DNA of 64,000 nt from Amaranthus tricolor (GCF_026212465.1 NC_080047.1:36312174-36376173); one strand, 5' to 3'. Positions 47,429 through 58,870 are shown, counted from the first letter of the stretch. Notes: a model not told the origin generated them from the letters alone. Numbers and translations are program-made.

Positions 47429-48726
47429 TCCGACTTATCAAACTGACGGATGAGCTGCATACGTAAAGGACTCTTGTTCCCAGTATACAGTTTATAGAGC
47501 CGTGACATATACCATGTCGTGAGATAATTGAAGTCTGGATCCTGGCTTCACTCCACTGATGCCACGGAAACACCCAATACTTTGATTATTTTTTAGCAAG
47601 CTAGCACCCAAGGGGGGTCCGACTTGTCTACCACACGGTCAAATCAAACAATTTTATTGATAAACTGAAGTTAGGAGAAACTAACAAGGGCGTGACTATC
47701 TCTTGAAGAACTTCCGCACCTTTGGTTTACCCATGAGGCGAACTAAAAGTCCGCGTCTTCTACCACACGTTCGTTATGAAAATTTCTTACACTTGGAATA
47801 TTTCGAAAGTGATAAGGACCACCTGAGGGTCCGACTTATGGACCATACGGGCACTCTCGATATCGCCAAAGTAAGTCCCTTGCCCTTCCATGATCCGGAA
47901 TGATTACCGTATTCCGTGCCCTCAATCATACGGACATACATGAGATCTCCTATACTTAGAATTTTCCCCTGGACTAGGTTCAGTTGAGGGTCCGACTTAT
48001 AGATATCACAGATTATACAGACCAAGGTAGATGACACGGCCTTCTCAGATAACGCATCAAATGGTTTCACCGAATCAACAAATCGAACAGTGGAATGAGT
48101 TAACTCCATACTTAGAATTTTTATCATCCTTGGAGTATGACTCTGGGTCCGACTTATCGACCTCTCGGAATAATATTAATACTAACCACAAAACATATCC
48201 CTAGCTTTCCTATGACGCGGAAGGGGCATTCAGGTCCGTGTCTTCGATCGTACGGATATATGCAGATTATACCATAGAATTTTTACACCATGACTGTGTT
48301 CCAAGGAGTCCGACTTATCAATCATACGGACTCTCTGAAATATTTCACCTTATCCATACGACGGTTTAGAGCAAAGATAATGCGGCATGACATTCGCCGT
48401 ATCCATAAGTCGGACAGCTGAATGTGTAACTTTTCATACTTAGAATAATTTGTTCTTGGAGGTGCAGTTTAGGGTCCGACTTGTCGACTTCCCGGACGCA
48501 TTCAAATGTTGAAAGACTTAGAACAAATTTCCACATTCTCCCTCTCATTGGGGATCCGACTTATCGATCTCCCGGCTATAGTTAAGAACTGACACTTTAA
48601 AGATTTTTCAATATTTCCCTTCCATTGAGGGTCCGACTTGTAGACCTTACGGAAAGTGTTGAACACTTAGAAAAATTCCCAACGATTCCCCCTCATGGGG
48701 AGTCCGACTTATCATTTTCCCGGCTC
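47429..48726 (+). repeat. Upstream array of the TCCGACTTATCGA unit (10-11 copies)
   Basis: The core TCCGACTTATCGATGTCCCG (variants) starts at 47429, 47618, 47830, 47991, 48148, 48309, 48475, 48555, 48632 and 48703, with a weak copy near 48233. Spacing is about 160 bp in the older part and 71-80 bp nearest the gene. Most copies follow a C-run/G-run pair able to form a hairpin, and CTTAGAATTTT-like sequence precedes that. The last copy ends about 60 bp before the TATA box of the antisense gene. Confidence 0.9.
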
Positions 48727-48785
48727 TCGTTTGGGATTCTCCTTTCCATTTAATGCATTCAAGTCCCAAAGGCATTTATTGCTGT

Positions 48786-48794
48786 TATAAATAG
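48786..48794 (+). promoter_or_regulatory. TATA box of the antisense gene
   Basis: TATAAATAG on the plus strand, about 380 bp before the candidate ATG at 49166. A pyrimidine- and TCTTCAA-rich leader (48820-49100) follows. Confidence 0.65.
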
Positions 48795-49165
48795 GGTGGT
48801 TGGAACAGTTCCCTCTCACTTAATCCTCCTTACCTCCTTCAAATCTTTACATTGCTGGAAAGAGAAAGTAGAGAGAGACGCTCTGACAATCTTCATCCTT
48901 ACTTCAAACTTCTGACAAATTCTCGAAGATCTTCAAGATATCTGACAGATCTTCATCAAGTTTCTGACAAATCTCCAACTTTCTTCAAAGGTATTCAAAC
49001 TTTTTCCCAGATCTTCGAATTTCTTCAAGTTAATCTTCAGACTGTTCTTAAATTTCTTCGACTTGTTCTTGAATTTCTTCAAATTATTCTTGAATGTTAG
49101 CCTAGGACTTTGAATTCGTTTTATGAATTTAGTCTTTATTCTTTACAAGTTTCGCCTACTACTTT

Positions 49166-52100
49166 ATGACTCTTGTTAACATGGATGTCGCGGCTACTCA
49201 AGAGACCATAGCTAACTCAGACATTAACCCTACTAACTTGCCGGAAACTCCTTTGATAGTACGTAGACGTCTTAATAAAAAGGGGTTATTAATGAATGAT
49301 TCGGACGAAAGTAGTTCGGTGAGAATTACCCCACATTACGAACCAGTAAAGGCCGGGGAAGAGTCATCTGTGTCCCCTGTATACCCCCCAGAGATAATGA
49401 AAACTGCTCCTTGGGAAGTGAGCATTGCTTTCTTCCCTAATTACTTTCCGCGAATAAATCCTGACCTGGAAGGGTTGTTGTATGTAGATATGGAAAACAT
49501 CGAAGGATCCTCCGAGTCCTCCAGAAGGGAAAGCGCGGAAACAGTCCCTCCTCCATTTTATATTCCAGACGGCGGGCCCCTAAACTACTTCATTGATTTA
49601 CAAACCAAGAGAGATTTGGATAATCAACGGGAAGCCATCTCCCGGAAATGGGGTTTTCCGGAGAACATTAATATTATTACACCGGGGAATTACGACACCG
49701 TTAGGTTTCCCCCCCTTATTGTATAGCTGCTTACTTCCCTTCTTTCCAACTAGGACTTAGATTCCCTCTTCACCCATTTTTTAAAGAGGTGTTAGAGCTG
49801 TTAAATGTTTCGGTGCCCGAGCTATATCCTAACACTTGGGGGTGTATGGTGACCTTTTTGATTTTATGCAAAGTTTTGGCCGTGCCACCAACACTAACTG
49901 CCTTTAGATTCATTTTTAGAGCCCGCCTATGTAATTCACAATCATATGGCTGCGGCTGGATTACTTTTACGCATCGTCGTGGGCTGAAGATAGTCCAAGA
50001 CCTCCGCGATAACCAGAAGGGGTATAGGACGAAATTTGCGTATTTGTATAACTCAGGGGGATGGAATATCAAGACCTCCTTCGACATTAAACCCAACCTT
50101 TCGGGTTTTAACAACGGAATCCCGCAATGTTCTTTTGATGACACGGTGATTATCGAGTATGCGAAGATGGACGTTCAACTGGGGAGGAAACCCATGAACG
50201 TCCAGCTAAATTGGATTCCGGGTCGTTCCGAGTTGGAGAATGAGAACCTCCTCTCGGCATTCGGCATCAGCCTGGCTATTGATCGGAGTAAGATTGACCG
50301 ACTTCTCCCTCCCTATCTTACCGGATTTAGTTTGTTTCTAACTCTTTGTTTTTCAGGGATAGCCAAGCAAAATTTAAGGGCGAAAAATCCGGAGCTGATG
50401 AAGAAATTCAGCGTTATGCGATTCGCCCAAGGGGCCGCCCAGAGAGCCGCGGAAAAGCCGTTGCCAACTCCCCCTAAGGTAAGGACTTGATATTTTTCTT
50501 TTATTTTTTAAACTGATTTGCTTATCGACTTCTCTTCTTTTTGATAGGACTCGACGACTGTGGAGAAGGGCCTGGATGACGTGCCCTCGGAACAGGAGGC
50601 TCTCCGTCTTCTCGAGGAGAGGAGACAAGTTCACATCCCCGATGAATCTAAGAGGGTGATTCCTCTGCAGACGAGGGAGGTAACAAAAAAGAGTGGGAAG
50701 AAAAAGAAGAGAAAAAGAGATTCTTTTTCCCACCAGGGGAGCTCGGCCAAGAGGACCTCTGTGGGCACCATCCACACAGCCGTGCCCCTTCAAATGAGGT
50801 CGGCTGAAGAGGAAGCGTCGCCCCCCTTGGACGCTCCGATGCCAGTCTCGAGCAAGGGGAAGGAGAAGGTGGGGGAGTCTTCCGCGGCTCCCGCGTCGCA
50901 GTTTGCTGAAGTTTATCGTCGTCGAGAAGTTTCCCCTTTCCGAAACAAGACGCCCTTTCCGTAGTTGGGGCACAAGGGCCTGATCGTTCGCTTCAACAGG
51001 GCGACGTCCAACCTAGTCAGCAAGGTGGACGTCGACCTACTAGAGTCCTTGCCCCCACGTGATAGGGTGCGTCAGGCGCAAGCTTCGGCGGCAGAGGTAA
51101 TTACTTTATGCTGTGATGCTTACTTCATGTTTCCAGAGACTTTAATAGCCGTTCCTTCGTAGGCGTTCATACGGTTGGCTTTTGAGCTCAACACCAGCCG
51201 TCAAAGTGCCGCGGACCAGGAGACCGTGGCCGCCCTTACCTCCCACTGCGAAGAGCTGAACGAAGAATTATCAAAGTTGCGGGAGAGCCTGCCGAGCTTA
51301 AAGGAGAAACTGGCCAAGTGTTCTGAGCTGAAAGAACGCTTGGTCAGGACCGAACAATGGCGAGAAAGGGCGAGGAAGCAGCTGGATCAGACCGTCGAAA
51401 ACTTAGATGCTGCTTCCAACAGGTCGGCGACCCTCGGCCATGAAGTCGGCTTGCTGATGGATATCCACGCCAAGCTCGTTCATCAGAACCAACAACTTAT
51501 GCAGCAAGTGTCGGCTGATTCCGCCCACTTCAAGATGATTCTATCCTCGGCCAAGGTGTACAAACTGTGCCTAACGAGGAAGGCCCGGATAGCTCGAGAC
51601 TGGCTACTTTCGGATGAGCCGGAAGCGTCGAAGTTTCTCGGAGATCTGACGGCGGAGATGATGAGCGCCGGTTCCATGATTAGCGACGAAAAGTATCGCT
51701 TGGCCGCCGTGGAGTTGGGCATGGATTTTACTTCCCTTCAGCAAACTGCTAATCAGAAGGGGGGTGAAGCCTTGTCCAACCTCGCTTCCGCCTTGGAAGG
51801 TGACTCGGCGGTGCTGGTCGACGCTGTCTGGGACGCGGAGGAGAAAAGAGCCTGGTCCGATAGGATGAATGCTGAGGCTGAGAAGGAGGCTTTATGCCTC
51901 GACTTAGATCAGTTGGCTCTTTCTTCTCCTCCGGCGTCAGATGTCCCGGAAAACTTGACGCTCTCCAGCCTGGAGAGTTTGTGTCTTGATTTATCCAACC
52001 TTATTATTGATGAAGGTAGAAACCTCCAGGGCTTATCCCGAGAGCTGTCCGAGATCGGGGTGGAGCCGTTCAATGTGGAAGATTATGTAAGCTTCACCCC

Positions 52101-52188
52101 CAGTCTTGAAGAGGGAAGGGTTGAGTCTCCTTTGCCGCCGGGTCAAGCTTCCGAGGAAGACGTGGACGCCTTTTTGGAAGATATATAG
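49166..52188 (+). pseudogene. Antisense additional ORF (aORF), PF04195-like, coiled coil
   Basis: The first part (49166-49726) is acidic and ends PWEVSIAFFPNYFP and beyond. A frameshift at the C-run near 49710-49716 is needed to continue into LGLRFPLHPFFKEVLELLNV and GCGWITFTHRRGL, the segment typical of the so-called gypsy-type transposase domain (PF04195). Introns are apparent: 50479-50547 (AAG/GTAAGG..GATAG/G) and 51097-51162 (GAG/GTAATT..CGTAG/G). A basic linker KKSGKKKKRKR may be a nuclear signal. An in-frame TAG at 50962 interrupts it. The last part (51163-52188) is a long heptad-rich coiled coil. The function of this family is unknown. It runs opposite to gag-pol and has its own TATA box. 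Confidence 0.78.
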
Positions 52189-52403
52189 TTTCGTTGTAAT
52201 TTTGTAACTTGGTTGTTGCAAACATTCAACTCTTGTACTTTGAATATTCTGATGTATATATTTTTGAATGTATGGAAAGTTTATTCGTGGTATCCATGCT
52301 TCTGTTTGTTAAACCGTGGCTTCTCTCGTCTGAGCCCGCGGAATATTGCTGAATCGTTTTAGCCATCTGCCCTTGGAATAGCAGAGGGCACCCAATCTAG
52401 GGT

Positions 52404-52880
52404 TCTGACTTGTTGATGTCACAAAAAGGCGACACCAAGGAGAATTACACTTAGAATAATTTCAACCCTTAGACCCCATTCTAGGGGTCCGACTTGTCGA
52501 TGTCCCGGTTGGGGAACATTTTATCAAATAACTTGGAATAATTTTTAAGTTTGAGACCCCAAACTGGGGGTCCGACTTATCGATGTCCCGGTTGGGAAAC
52601 ATCTTTGTAAAAAACTTAGAATATTTTTGAACTCAGGGACCCCAAACTGGGGGTCCGACTTATCGATGCTACGGGGACTTGAATAATTTTGGTTTTGGGA
52701 CCCCCTTTTGGGGGTCCGACTTCTCGATGTCGCGAACAGATGGTGAAAATATACTTCAAATGATTCAGTCTTGGAACCCTATTCTAAGGGTCCGACTTAT
52801 AGATATCACAAGTTCGTTAGTGACTTAGAATAATTTGATGATGGGATCCCTCTCAAGGGGTCCGACTTATGGATATTACT
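52404..52880 (+). repeat. Downstream array of the TCCGACTTATCGA unit (7 copies)
   Basis: Cores start at 52488, 52571, 52654, 52715, 52791 and 52861, with a degenerate one at 52404. Spacing is 61-84 bp. The hairpin before each core is clear, for example GGACCCCCTTTTGGGGGTCC at 52698-52717. The array lies between the aORF stop and the integrase stop. Confidence 0.92.
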
Positions 52881-53106
52881 TATTTAATAAGATTTGCAAT
52901 AGAACTTTACCAAATATCTGAAAATGAAACTTCTGTTATAAATGATTGATAAGAATACAAATGACGATGACAGAAGTGATTATTTCGAATGACAACGCAA
53001 CTATGTTGCGGAATGAAGGTAGTCGCGGATTGATGCTGATAAGACTGAGTCACTGATGAAGCTGCTAAGACTGATAGTAGTAACTGATTGCCCCTTGCAA
53101 ATTTTA

Positions 53107-54807
53107 TTAAATGAAGAATTTCTTTAAGTGGTCTCCATTCCATGGACGGGGTAGTTTTTTCCCTTTTATGTCTTCTAGTTCGAACGTTCCTGGTTTGATG
53201 ACACGGGTGACTTTGAAAGGTCCGTCCCAGTTGGCCCCTAAATTTCCTTTCACAACTATCTTCCCAGTAGCTTCGACTTTACGGAGGACGAGATTATTGA
53301 CCTGAATACGTCTTGTTTTGACATGGCGGTTGAAGCTACGAATTATCTTCTGCTTTTGGGCCATCGATCTCAACAGTGCATTTCCTCTTGTCTCTGGTAG
53401 TAGGTCTAAGTTTGCTCTTTTTCCTTCTTCGTTCTCGTCGTACGAGTAGTAGGTGACCCTTGTAGAGGGTACTCCTATTTCCACTGGAAGTACGGCTTCG
53501 GACCCGTACACTAAAGAGAACGGTGTGTGCTCCGTGGCCTCTTTGACGGTGGTTCGACTGGCCCATAAGATTCCGGGTAGTTCTTCATCCCAATTGCCCT
53601 TGACCCCTTCTATCTTCTTTTTGATACCATTTAGTATCTCCTTGTTGGCGGACTCGACTTGACCATTAGTTTGCGGCCTGGACACAGAACTAAATCTGAT
53701 TTGGATGTGGAATTTGTCGCAATACTCGATGGTGTTCTTGCTGACAAATTGCCTTCCATTATCCGTTATGATCACCCGCGGTATGCCGTATCTTGTGATG
53801 ATGTTCCGCCATAAGAACTGATAGACTTGCTTGGCTGTGATTGAACTAAGAGCCTCTGCTTCTACGTACTTGGTGAAGTAATCAATAGCCACAATGATGA
53901 ACTTGCGCTGCCCCTTTGCTGGTGGAAAGGGGCCAAGGAGATCCATACCCCACTTGTCGAAGGGCAGGACGGCTTGCAAGACGGTCAAGTAATTAGAGGG
54001 CTTCCTCCCTATCTTTGAGTGATACTGACATTCAGGACACCGTTGGATCAATTCTTCCGCGTCTTTCCGGAGTGAAGGCCAATAATATCCACTCCTAAGG
54101 ACTTTGCTAATGATAGTTCGCACTCCCTGGTGTATTCCGCATCCACCTTCGTGTATTTCGCGTAGGATAAAGTTTCCTTCTTCAGGAGCAACACATTTCA
54201 GAAGGGGATGTGTGTATGACTTTATATAGAGCGTTCCTTCGTGAAGTTCGAACCATTTGGCCTTCTTCTGGAGCATTTTGGCCTGATTCTCGTCCTGGGG
54301 GAGCATTTGATCTCGCAAGTACTTAACGTGTGGCCCCATCCATGTTTCAGATCTGTCGATGGTATCGACCATGAAGTTGATGCTGGAGTTAGGGAGCACT
54401 TCCCAGATTATATCACGAGCCGCGGAAGTATCTGCGGAGCTGGCAAGTTTTGCTAGGGAATCGGCTTGGGCATTTTTGGATCGTGGAATGTGCTCCAACG
54501 TGAACTTATCAAACTTTGGAACAAAGTCCTTCACTTGCTGCAAATACATTTTCATGCTATCATCTTTAGCCTAGAATTCCCCGTTTACTTGCCCCACTAT
54601 TAATTGGGAGTCAGAGAATGCGGCCAATTCTTTAGCCCCTGCCTCATAGCAGATTTTCAGCCCCATCAGTAATGCTTCGTATTCGGCCTCATTGTTGGAT
54701 ACCGCGAACTCGAATCTGACCGCCCTTTCCATACGGACCCCGGCGGAAGACGGCGGGAGTGTCTTGATCTTCCCTTTCCCTCTTGGCGGGTGTCGCGGAA
54801 TGTCCAC
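53107..54807 (-). pseudogene. RNase H (partial) and integrase of the Tat-like element
   Basis: The RNase H part starts abruptly near 54745 (AVRFEFAVSNNEAEYEALL, then SDSQLIVGQVNGEF). A TAG (54571-54573) is followed by AKDDSMKMYLQQVKDF. The zinc-binding HHCC region includes CPECQYHSK. The integrase core has the D,D,E triad in KWGMDLLGPF, IITDNGRQF and NGQVESANKEIL. A GPFKV-type C-terminal fold (NWDGPFKVTRVIKPGTFELE) ends at 53107. Apart from the single stop, integrase is open. Confidence 0.93.
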
Positions 54808-55393
54808 GCTTCAGAGTGTTTATGAGGCATTGGCGGGCCGTTACCTGATCTCCCTTGAGGATGCCAACTTGCCCATCATCCCGCTCGAATTGCAGCAAGA
54901 GTTGATGAGGAAAAATTGCAGCTTTGATTTTGTTAATGAGGGGAAGTCCCATGATGGCGTTGTAGGGGAAAGTGAGATCCACTACCGTGAAACGTATGGG
55001 CATGGACCTGCTTTCATTTCTTTCTCCTACGCGCACGGGGAAAATGATCATTCCTAGCGGAATGACCTGACTTCCCCCAAATCCGATCAGCGGCTTATTT
55101 AGGGGCTGCAATTGCTTTTCCTCAAATTTCATTTTTCTCAAGCACTCCATTGTAATGAGATCAGCCGTGCTTCCGGTATCCACGAGTACCCTTTTGACTT
55201 TCATCTGTCCAATTTTGAGGGTGACCACCAGAGGGTCAGTATGGGGCTGTTGCAGTGTTTGCGAGGTCGTGGCATCAAATCTCATAACCGGTCCCCTGGA
55301 TACGGTCAATGGAGGTCCCTTTAGCAGAGTGTGGACGCTATCTTTCGCGGCGCGAACGGTAGGATATTCCTCAGTATATCCTCCAAAAATCAT
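54689..55393 (-). pseudogene. Retropepsin-type protease of the Tat-like element
   Basis: Reads MIFGGYTEEYP, then VDTGSTADLITMECLRKM with the catalytic DTGS of retropepsins, followed by NAIMGLPLINKIKAAIFPHQ. The reading frame then runs into CLINTLKRGH and ends. The sequence expected next, the whole RT domain, is absent, and RNase H begins in another frame within about 60 bp. Confidence 0.92.
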
Positions 55394-57057
55394 GTTGATG
55401 GTCCCTTGTGTGTGGGAACTTTCGCGCCTCGCCTCTTCCCTTTTGGGGGATCCGCGTCTTTGATTCTACGGCCTTCTGTTCGCTTCACTTCCCGCCTCAT
55501 AGTCCCTCCTGTTGAGGAACCTGGAAAGCTTTCCTTCATCGGCCAGTTGATGCAGGATACGTTTGAGTTCGCGACATTGGGCCAGGGTATGGCCGTGCTC
55601 TTTGTGGTAGTCACACCACAGATTGTAATTGCGCCTGTCGGAAGGAGTGGTTGTGGGAGGCAGAGCTGGCATTTTGTCACGAATGACGAAGAAAATATCC
55701 CTTCTATTCCGATTAAACATCGGGTCGTTACCTCCATCAAGCAAATTGCGCGTTCTGGATTCCCCTCGGTGGTATATACATGACGGGGTCGTGGAGGTCC
55801 CATGTCCGACGGGGGCGCGGGACGATGCGGCATGTAATTTCTTTCCCTCCTCGACGCGGGCTCTTCTCCGTTCCTCGAGGACTGATGGGGAGTTGCGACG
55901 TCCTTCTTGTCTGACTTCCGCCTCTTGGGGTCATGTGCCTGACATATTTCGGAGGCCGTGACATAACTTTGACACTGCTTCATGGCCTCCGCATATGTCT
56001 TCACCTGGCTCTCCACCAACTGGAACTTGAGCCTTTGAGCCTTCATTCCGTTGATTAGGGCGTTTAAGGCGACTGATTCCTCCAAATCCGTCACCTCTAG
56101 TACCGCCTCGTGGAACTTCTTAAGATAGAAGGATATGGACTCTCCTTCCAATTGAGTGATGCTGAGTAGGTGGAAGTTGGATTTCTCCTGCCTTCTTGAG
56201 GCTACAAAGTGGCCCAGAAACTTGCCTTCTAGCTGGGCGAAGTTGTGGATACTTCCTTCTGGAAGGGAGGTGTACCATGTCAAAGCTACTCTAATAAGAG
56301 TAGTCGGGAAGAACTTGCACCACAGCGATGAGTCAGTGGTGTATAGTAGCATCAAATTCTTGTAGGCCATCAGGTGTTCCTCCGGGCAGGAGGTGCCATC
56401 GAAGGCCGCCATGTTTGGGGTTTTAATTTTCCCTTGATTGGGAGTATTCAGTATCTCCGAGGCCAGTGGAGAGACTATTGGTATGGGCTCTTTCGGAAGG
56501 ACACTCTTGCCGGTTTCATTCCGCGGTATGTGGGCGGAATTGGAGGGAGGGCTAGATCCGGCGAGTTGTGCTTTCTTCCGCTCTTCCCTTCGTTTATCCA
56601 CCATAGATTGGACGCTCTCAGATGTCTTTCGTTTCTTGCTCTCTAGGAAGGTACGAGCATCTTGAGAGGCGGTTTTGGATTCGCCATCTCGTGTATCTGT
56701 CTTGCTGATACTTGGAAAGATTCGGGATCTCTCCCGCCTGTTTTTATTGCGTCTACTGGAATGGGAAGTCCTCGAGTTCCCATCTTGAGATTCATGAGAC
56801 TTTGGTATCTCTTGATGGGGTTCGATTCGTTCTCGCAGGTTTTTAATTTGGTCCGCCATATCTTCTAATACTCGTTGTTGAGTAGGAGTGTTGCTCATGA
56901 CGGCGCGGAGCTGTTCAGTAAAAGCAGTAGTAAGGTTGCGTGCTAGCATGTCCAGATCACGGCGAGTCACGGCTTGATTGTTAGCGTGACCCGCGGAAGT
57001 GTCTGTATCTGTGCTATGCACGGTTGCGGTTTGTGTGGGATTCTTCTTAGGAGCCAT
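55394..57057 (-). pseudogene. gag of the Tat-like element
   Basis: Likely start is the ATG at 57057 (MAPKKNPTQTATVHSTDTD), 18 nt beyond the primer-binding site. The charged N-terminus is followed by the capsid region (PNMAAFDGTSCPEEHLMAYK, TWYTSLPEGSI). A frameshift near 55745 moves the nucleocapsid knuckle (WCDYHKEHGHTLAQCRELK) into the protease frame, and a stop at 55466-55468 precedes the protease. Both breaks separate gag from pro. Confidence 0.9.
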
Positions 57058-57074
57058 GACTTTTTGTTTAGTTT

Positions 57075-57091
57075 CCGCACAGACGGCGCCA
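57075..57091 (-). other. Primer-binding site of the Tat-like element
   Basis: The minus strand reads TGGCGCCGTCTGTGCGG, three bases from the LTR end at 57095. This sequence type is common in non-chromovirus Gypsy elements. I do not assign the tRNA with certainty. Confidence 0.8.
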
Positions 57092-57094
57092 AAC

Positions 57095-57787
57095 TGTTTC
57101 GGTAATGAAACGAGGAAGTGCAAAAGACACTTAAAATACCACCGGTGGAAGTGTTATCGGGAGCAGCAATTCGTAGGAGGAAGCGACCTGAATTCCTGCA
57201 ACACAACACGCTAGCCTTGTCCGGGGGTGATCTCCCGGAAAACCCCTCTGACGCTCAAGTTAGAACGTAAATCGGATATTAATGAATGAACGATTATAGA
57301 ATGAATGCAAGAAGAGATGGCGGGATTGAGATTGCTAGTGTTTGGGTAGGTTAATGAAGCAGGGTGAGAGCAATGATATTATAAAGGCTATATTTCAGAT
57401 GATCCTTCCTTCTTGGTGGCTGCCCCTATTTATAATGATGGAAAGGAAGTTATTCATGAGGAGGAGTGGATGATTATGGGAGTAATGGGCAACAGCTGGT
57501 GGTTATGATGGAGAGTGGAAGATAGTGGGCAGTTATCTACCTTGAAGAAGGATGATCAAAGAATGTGGGTGAGTGGGAAGTTAGGTCAAACAGGCACTTA
57601 CTTCCAAGGAGGGAAGTTAAGGTATCCTGGAAGTAGAAACCCTATGGGCCATTCAGGGAAGATGGGAGATCCAAAAGAAAGCCCATTGACCAACAGTCAA
57701 AGTCCACTGTAAAGGTCAAGGGGTGTTTTGGTAATATGATGCAAATTATTAAATAAATAAATAAATTGAGTAAGTAGTACCATGACA
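57095..57787 (-). repeat. 5' LTR of the Tat-like element
   Basis: 693 bp, nearly identical to 46226-46920. Differences counted by eye are about 15 substitutions and two small indels, plausible for an insertion within the last one or two million years at usual plant LTR rates. Confidence 0.95.
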
Positions 57788-58067
57788 AAAACCAAAATAG
57801 TTGGGCCTCTACCAGCCATGGCCACCCTTGAAATCAATTCTTGTTGGTGGCCCGGTAAAAGAACAGACTTTCTGTCTAGGGCTTCGGCCTCCATAGATTG
57901 GTCCAGGCCCATTACTAATACTGTTGCATCCGCATGGATTCCTGCTGATATTGCTGCCCCAAATTGTTGGTTGCTATTGCAAGCTACACCTATGCATCCT
58001 GCTTCATGTATTGTTTTTGCGTATCTTGATATGCCTTGCAATGGAGATGTGTATCCACATGCCACAC
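57788..58067 (-). pseudogene. BXL exon, 5' part before the Tat insertion
   Basis: The acceptor TTTTAG precedes 58067. It reads [20 protein letters not shown], later [20 protein letters not shown] and GRGPTILVF, then stops at the AAAAC duplication. Confidence 0.93.
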
Positions 58068-58160
58068 CTAAAATTACATCAACCACAATGTTTTTATTTC
58101 ACAATTTTATTAAATTTTTGTAGTTCTGTTTCTTTGAGTTTGTCACACTTTTCTTTTTAG

Positions 58161-58529
58161 TTAGGGGGTGTTTGATTCGTAGCTTTTTCATTGGTTTTTT
58201 GGTTGACTTTTGACTTTTGTTTTGTTGATTTGTCAAACATCTAAAAAAACTATTTGGTAAAAAGCCAGCTGAAAAGCTCGCTTTTAAACCAATATTAAAA
58301 AGTTCTCCAGCTAACTTTTTTTGTTAGCCTATTGGCTTGTTGGGCTCACTTTTTCTCTAAAAAATAGCCAACAGTCAATACATAATTTTATTAAATATCG
58401 TCATAAAACGCTGGCATTTTCAGCTAGCTTAAAAGCCAACAAAAACCGCCAACACTTCCAACTGGTCAAACAAACCAACCTAAAGAACCAACAGCCAACA
58501 GCTAACAGCCAATTGCCAAATACCCTCAC
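58161..58529. mobile_element. MITE (GGGTGTTTG ends)
   Basis: Left AGGGGGTGTTTGATTCG and right AATTGCCAAATACCCTCAC are imperfect inverted ends. The interior is rich in AGCCAACAGC/GTTGGCT motifs that can fold back. No coding sequence. Confidence 0.6.
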
Positions 58530-58800
58530 TATCTTTTAATTTTGTAACTTTTTGCTTTATTAAAATGCCCCACCACATTAATTAGTTCTCATCAAACATT
58601 TATGTTATTATAATCTTATCCATACAATTTAAATGTTTTCAACACATTGATAATGTTTGTGCCAACACCCTTTATCGCAATTGCAAAGGGATAGAGAGAG
58701 TACTTAAGGAAGGTTGACAGCATGCAGAGGCGGATCTAATGAAGGGTCAACGATGTCAACTGACATCACTTAAATTTTGAGAAAAAAATTAGTATTATAG

Positions 58801-58870
58801 GTCAGGTTGGCTAAGTTGGTGAAGGAATGGACTTTTAACCAAGAGATCACAAGTTCAAACCTCTCTAACT
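58801..58870 (+). other. tRNA-Lys-like sequence (SINE-like relic)
   Basis: GGCTAAGTTGGTGAAGGAAT resembles a D-arm/A-box and GACTTTTAACCAAGAG a lysine-type anticodon arm with TTT. CACAAGTTCAAACCTCTC resembles the T-arm/B-box. No intact acceptor stem, so it is not a working tRNA. It may be a SINE head captured in the hAT subterminal region. Confidence 0.55.

Larger units (their letters stand above)
46226..57787 (-). mobile_element. Ty3/Gypsy Tat-lineage retrotransposon (11,562 bp), RT deleted
   Basis: LTRs lie at 57095-57787 (5' LTR) and 46226-46920 (3' LTR), with TG..CA ends and 5-bp duplications AAAAC (46221-46225, 57788-57792). The minus strand holds the primer-binding site, gag, protease, part of RNase H and integrase. 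The plus strand holds an additional antisense gene with flanking repeat arrays. An antisense extra ORF between integrase and the 3' LTR is a known feature of Tat elements. Reverse transcriptase and the RNase H start are missing, so it cannot move on its own. By eye the LTRs differ at about 15 sites plus two small indels (roughly 2 percent). Confidence 0.93.

Noticed and set aside
47429..48726. CRISPR-like array of a 20-25-bp core
   Set aside because: Spacers are themselves related ~80-bp units and the context is a plant retrotransposon.
55331..56868. Plus-strand frames opposite gag (several of 70-150 residues)
   Set aside because: Shadows of the gag/protease coding strand with no recognisable domain; the real antisense gene is confined to 49166-52188.
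58801..58870. A functional tRNA-Lys gene
   Set aside because: No acceptor stem and mismatched arms.
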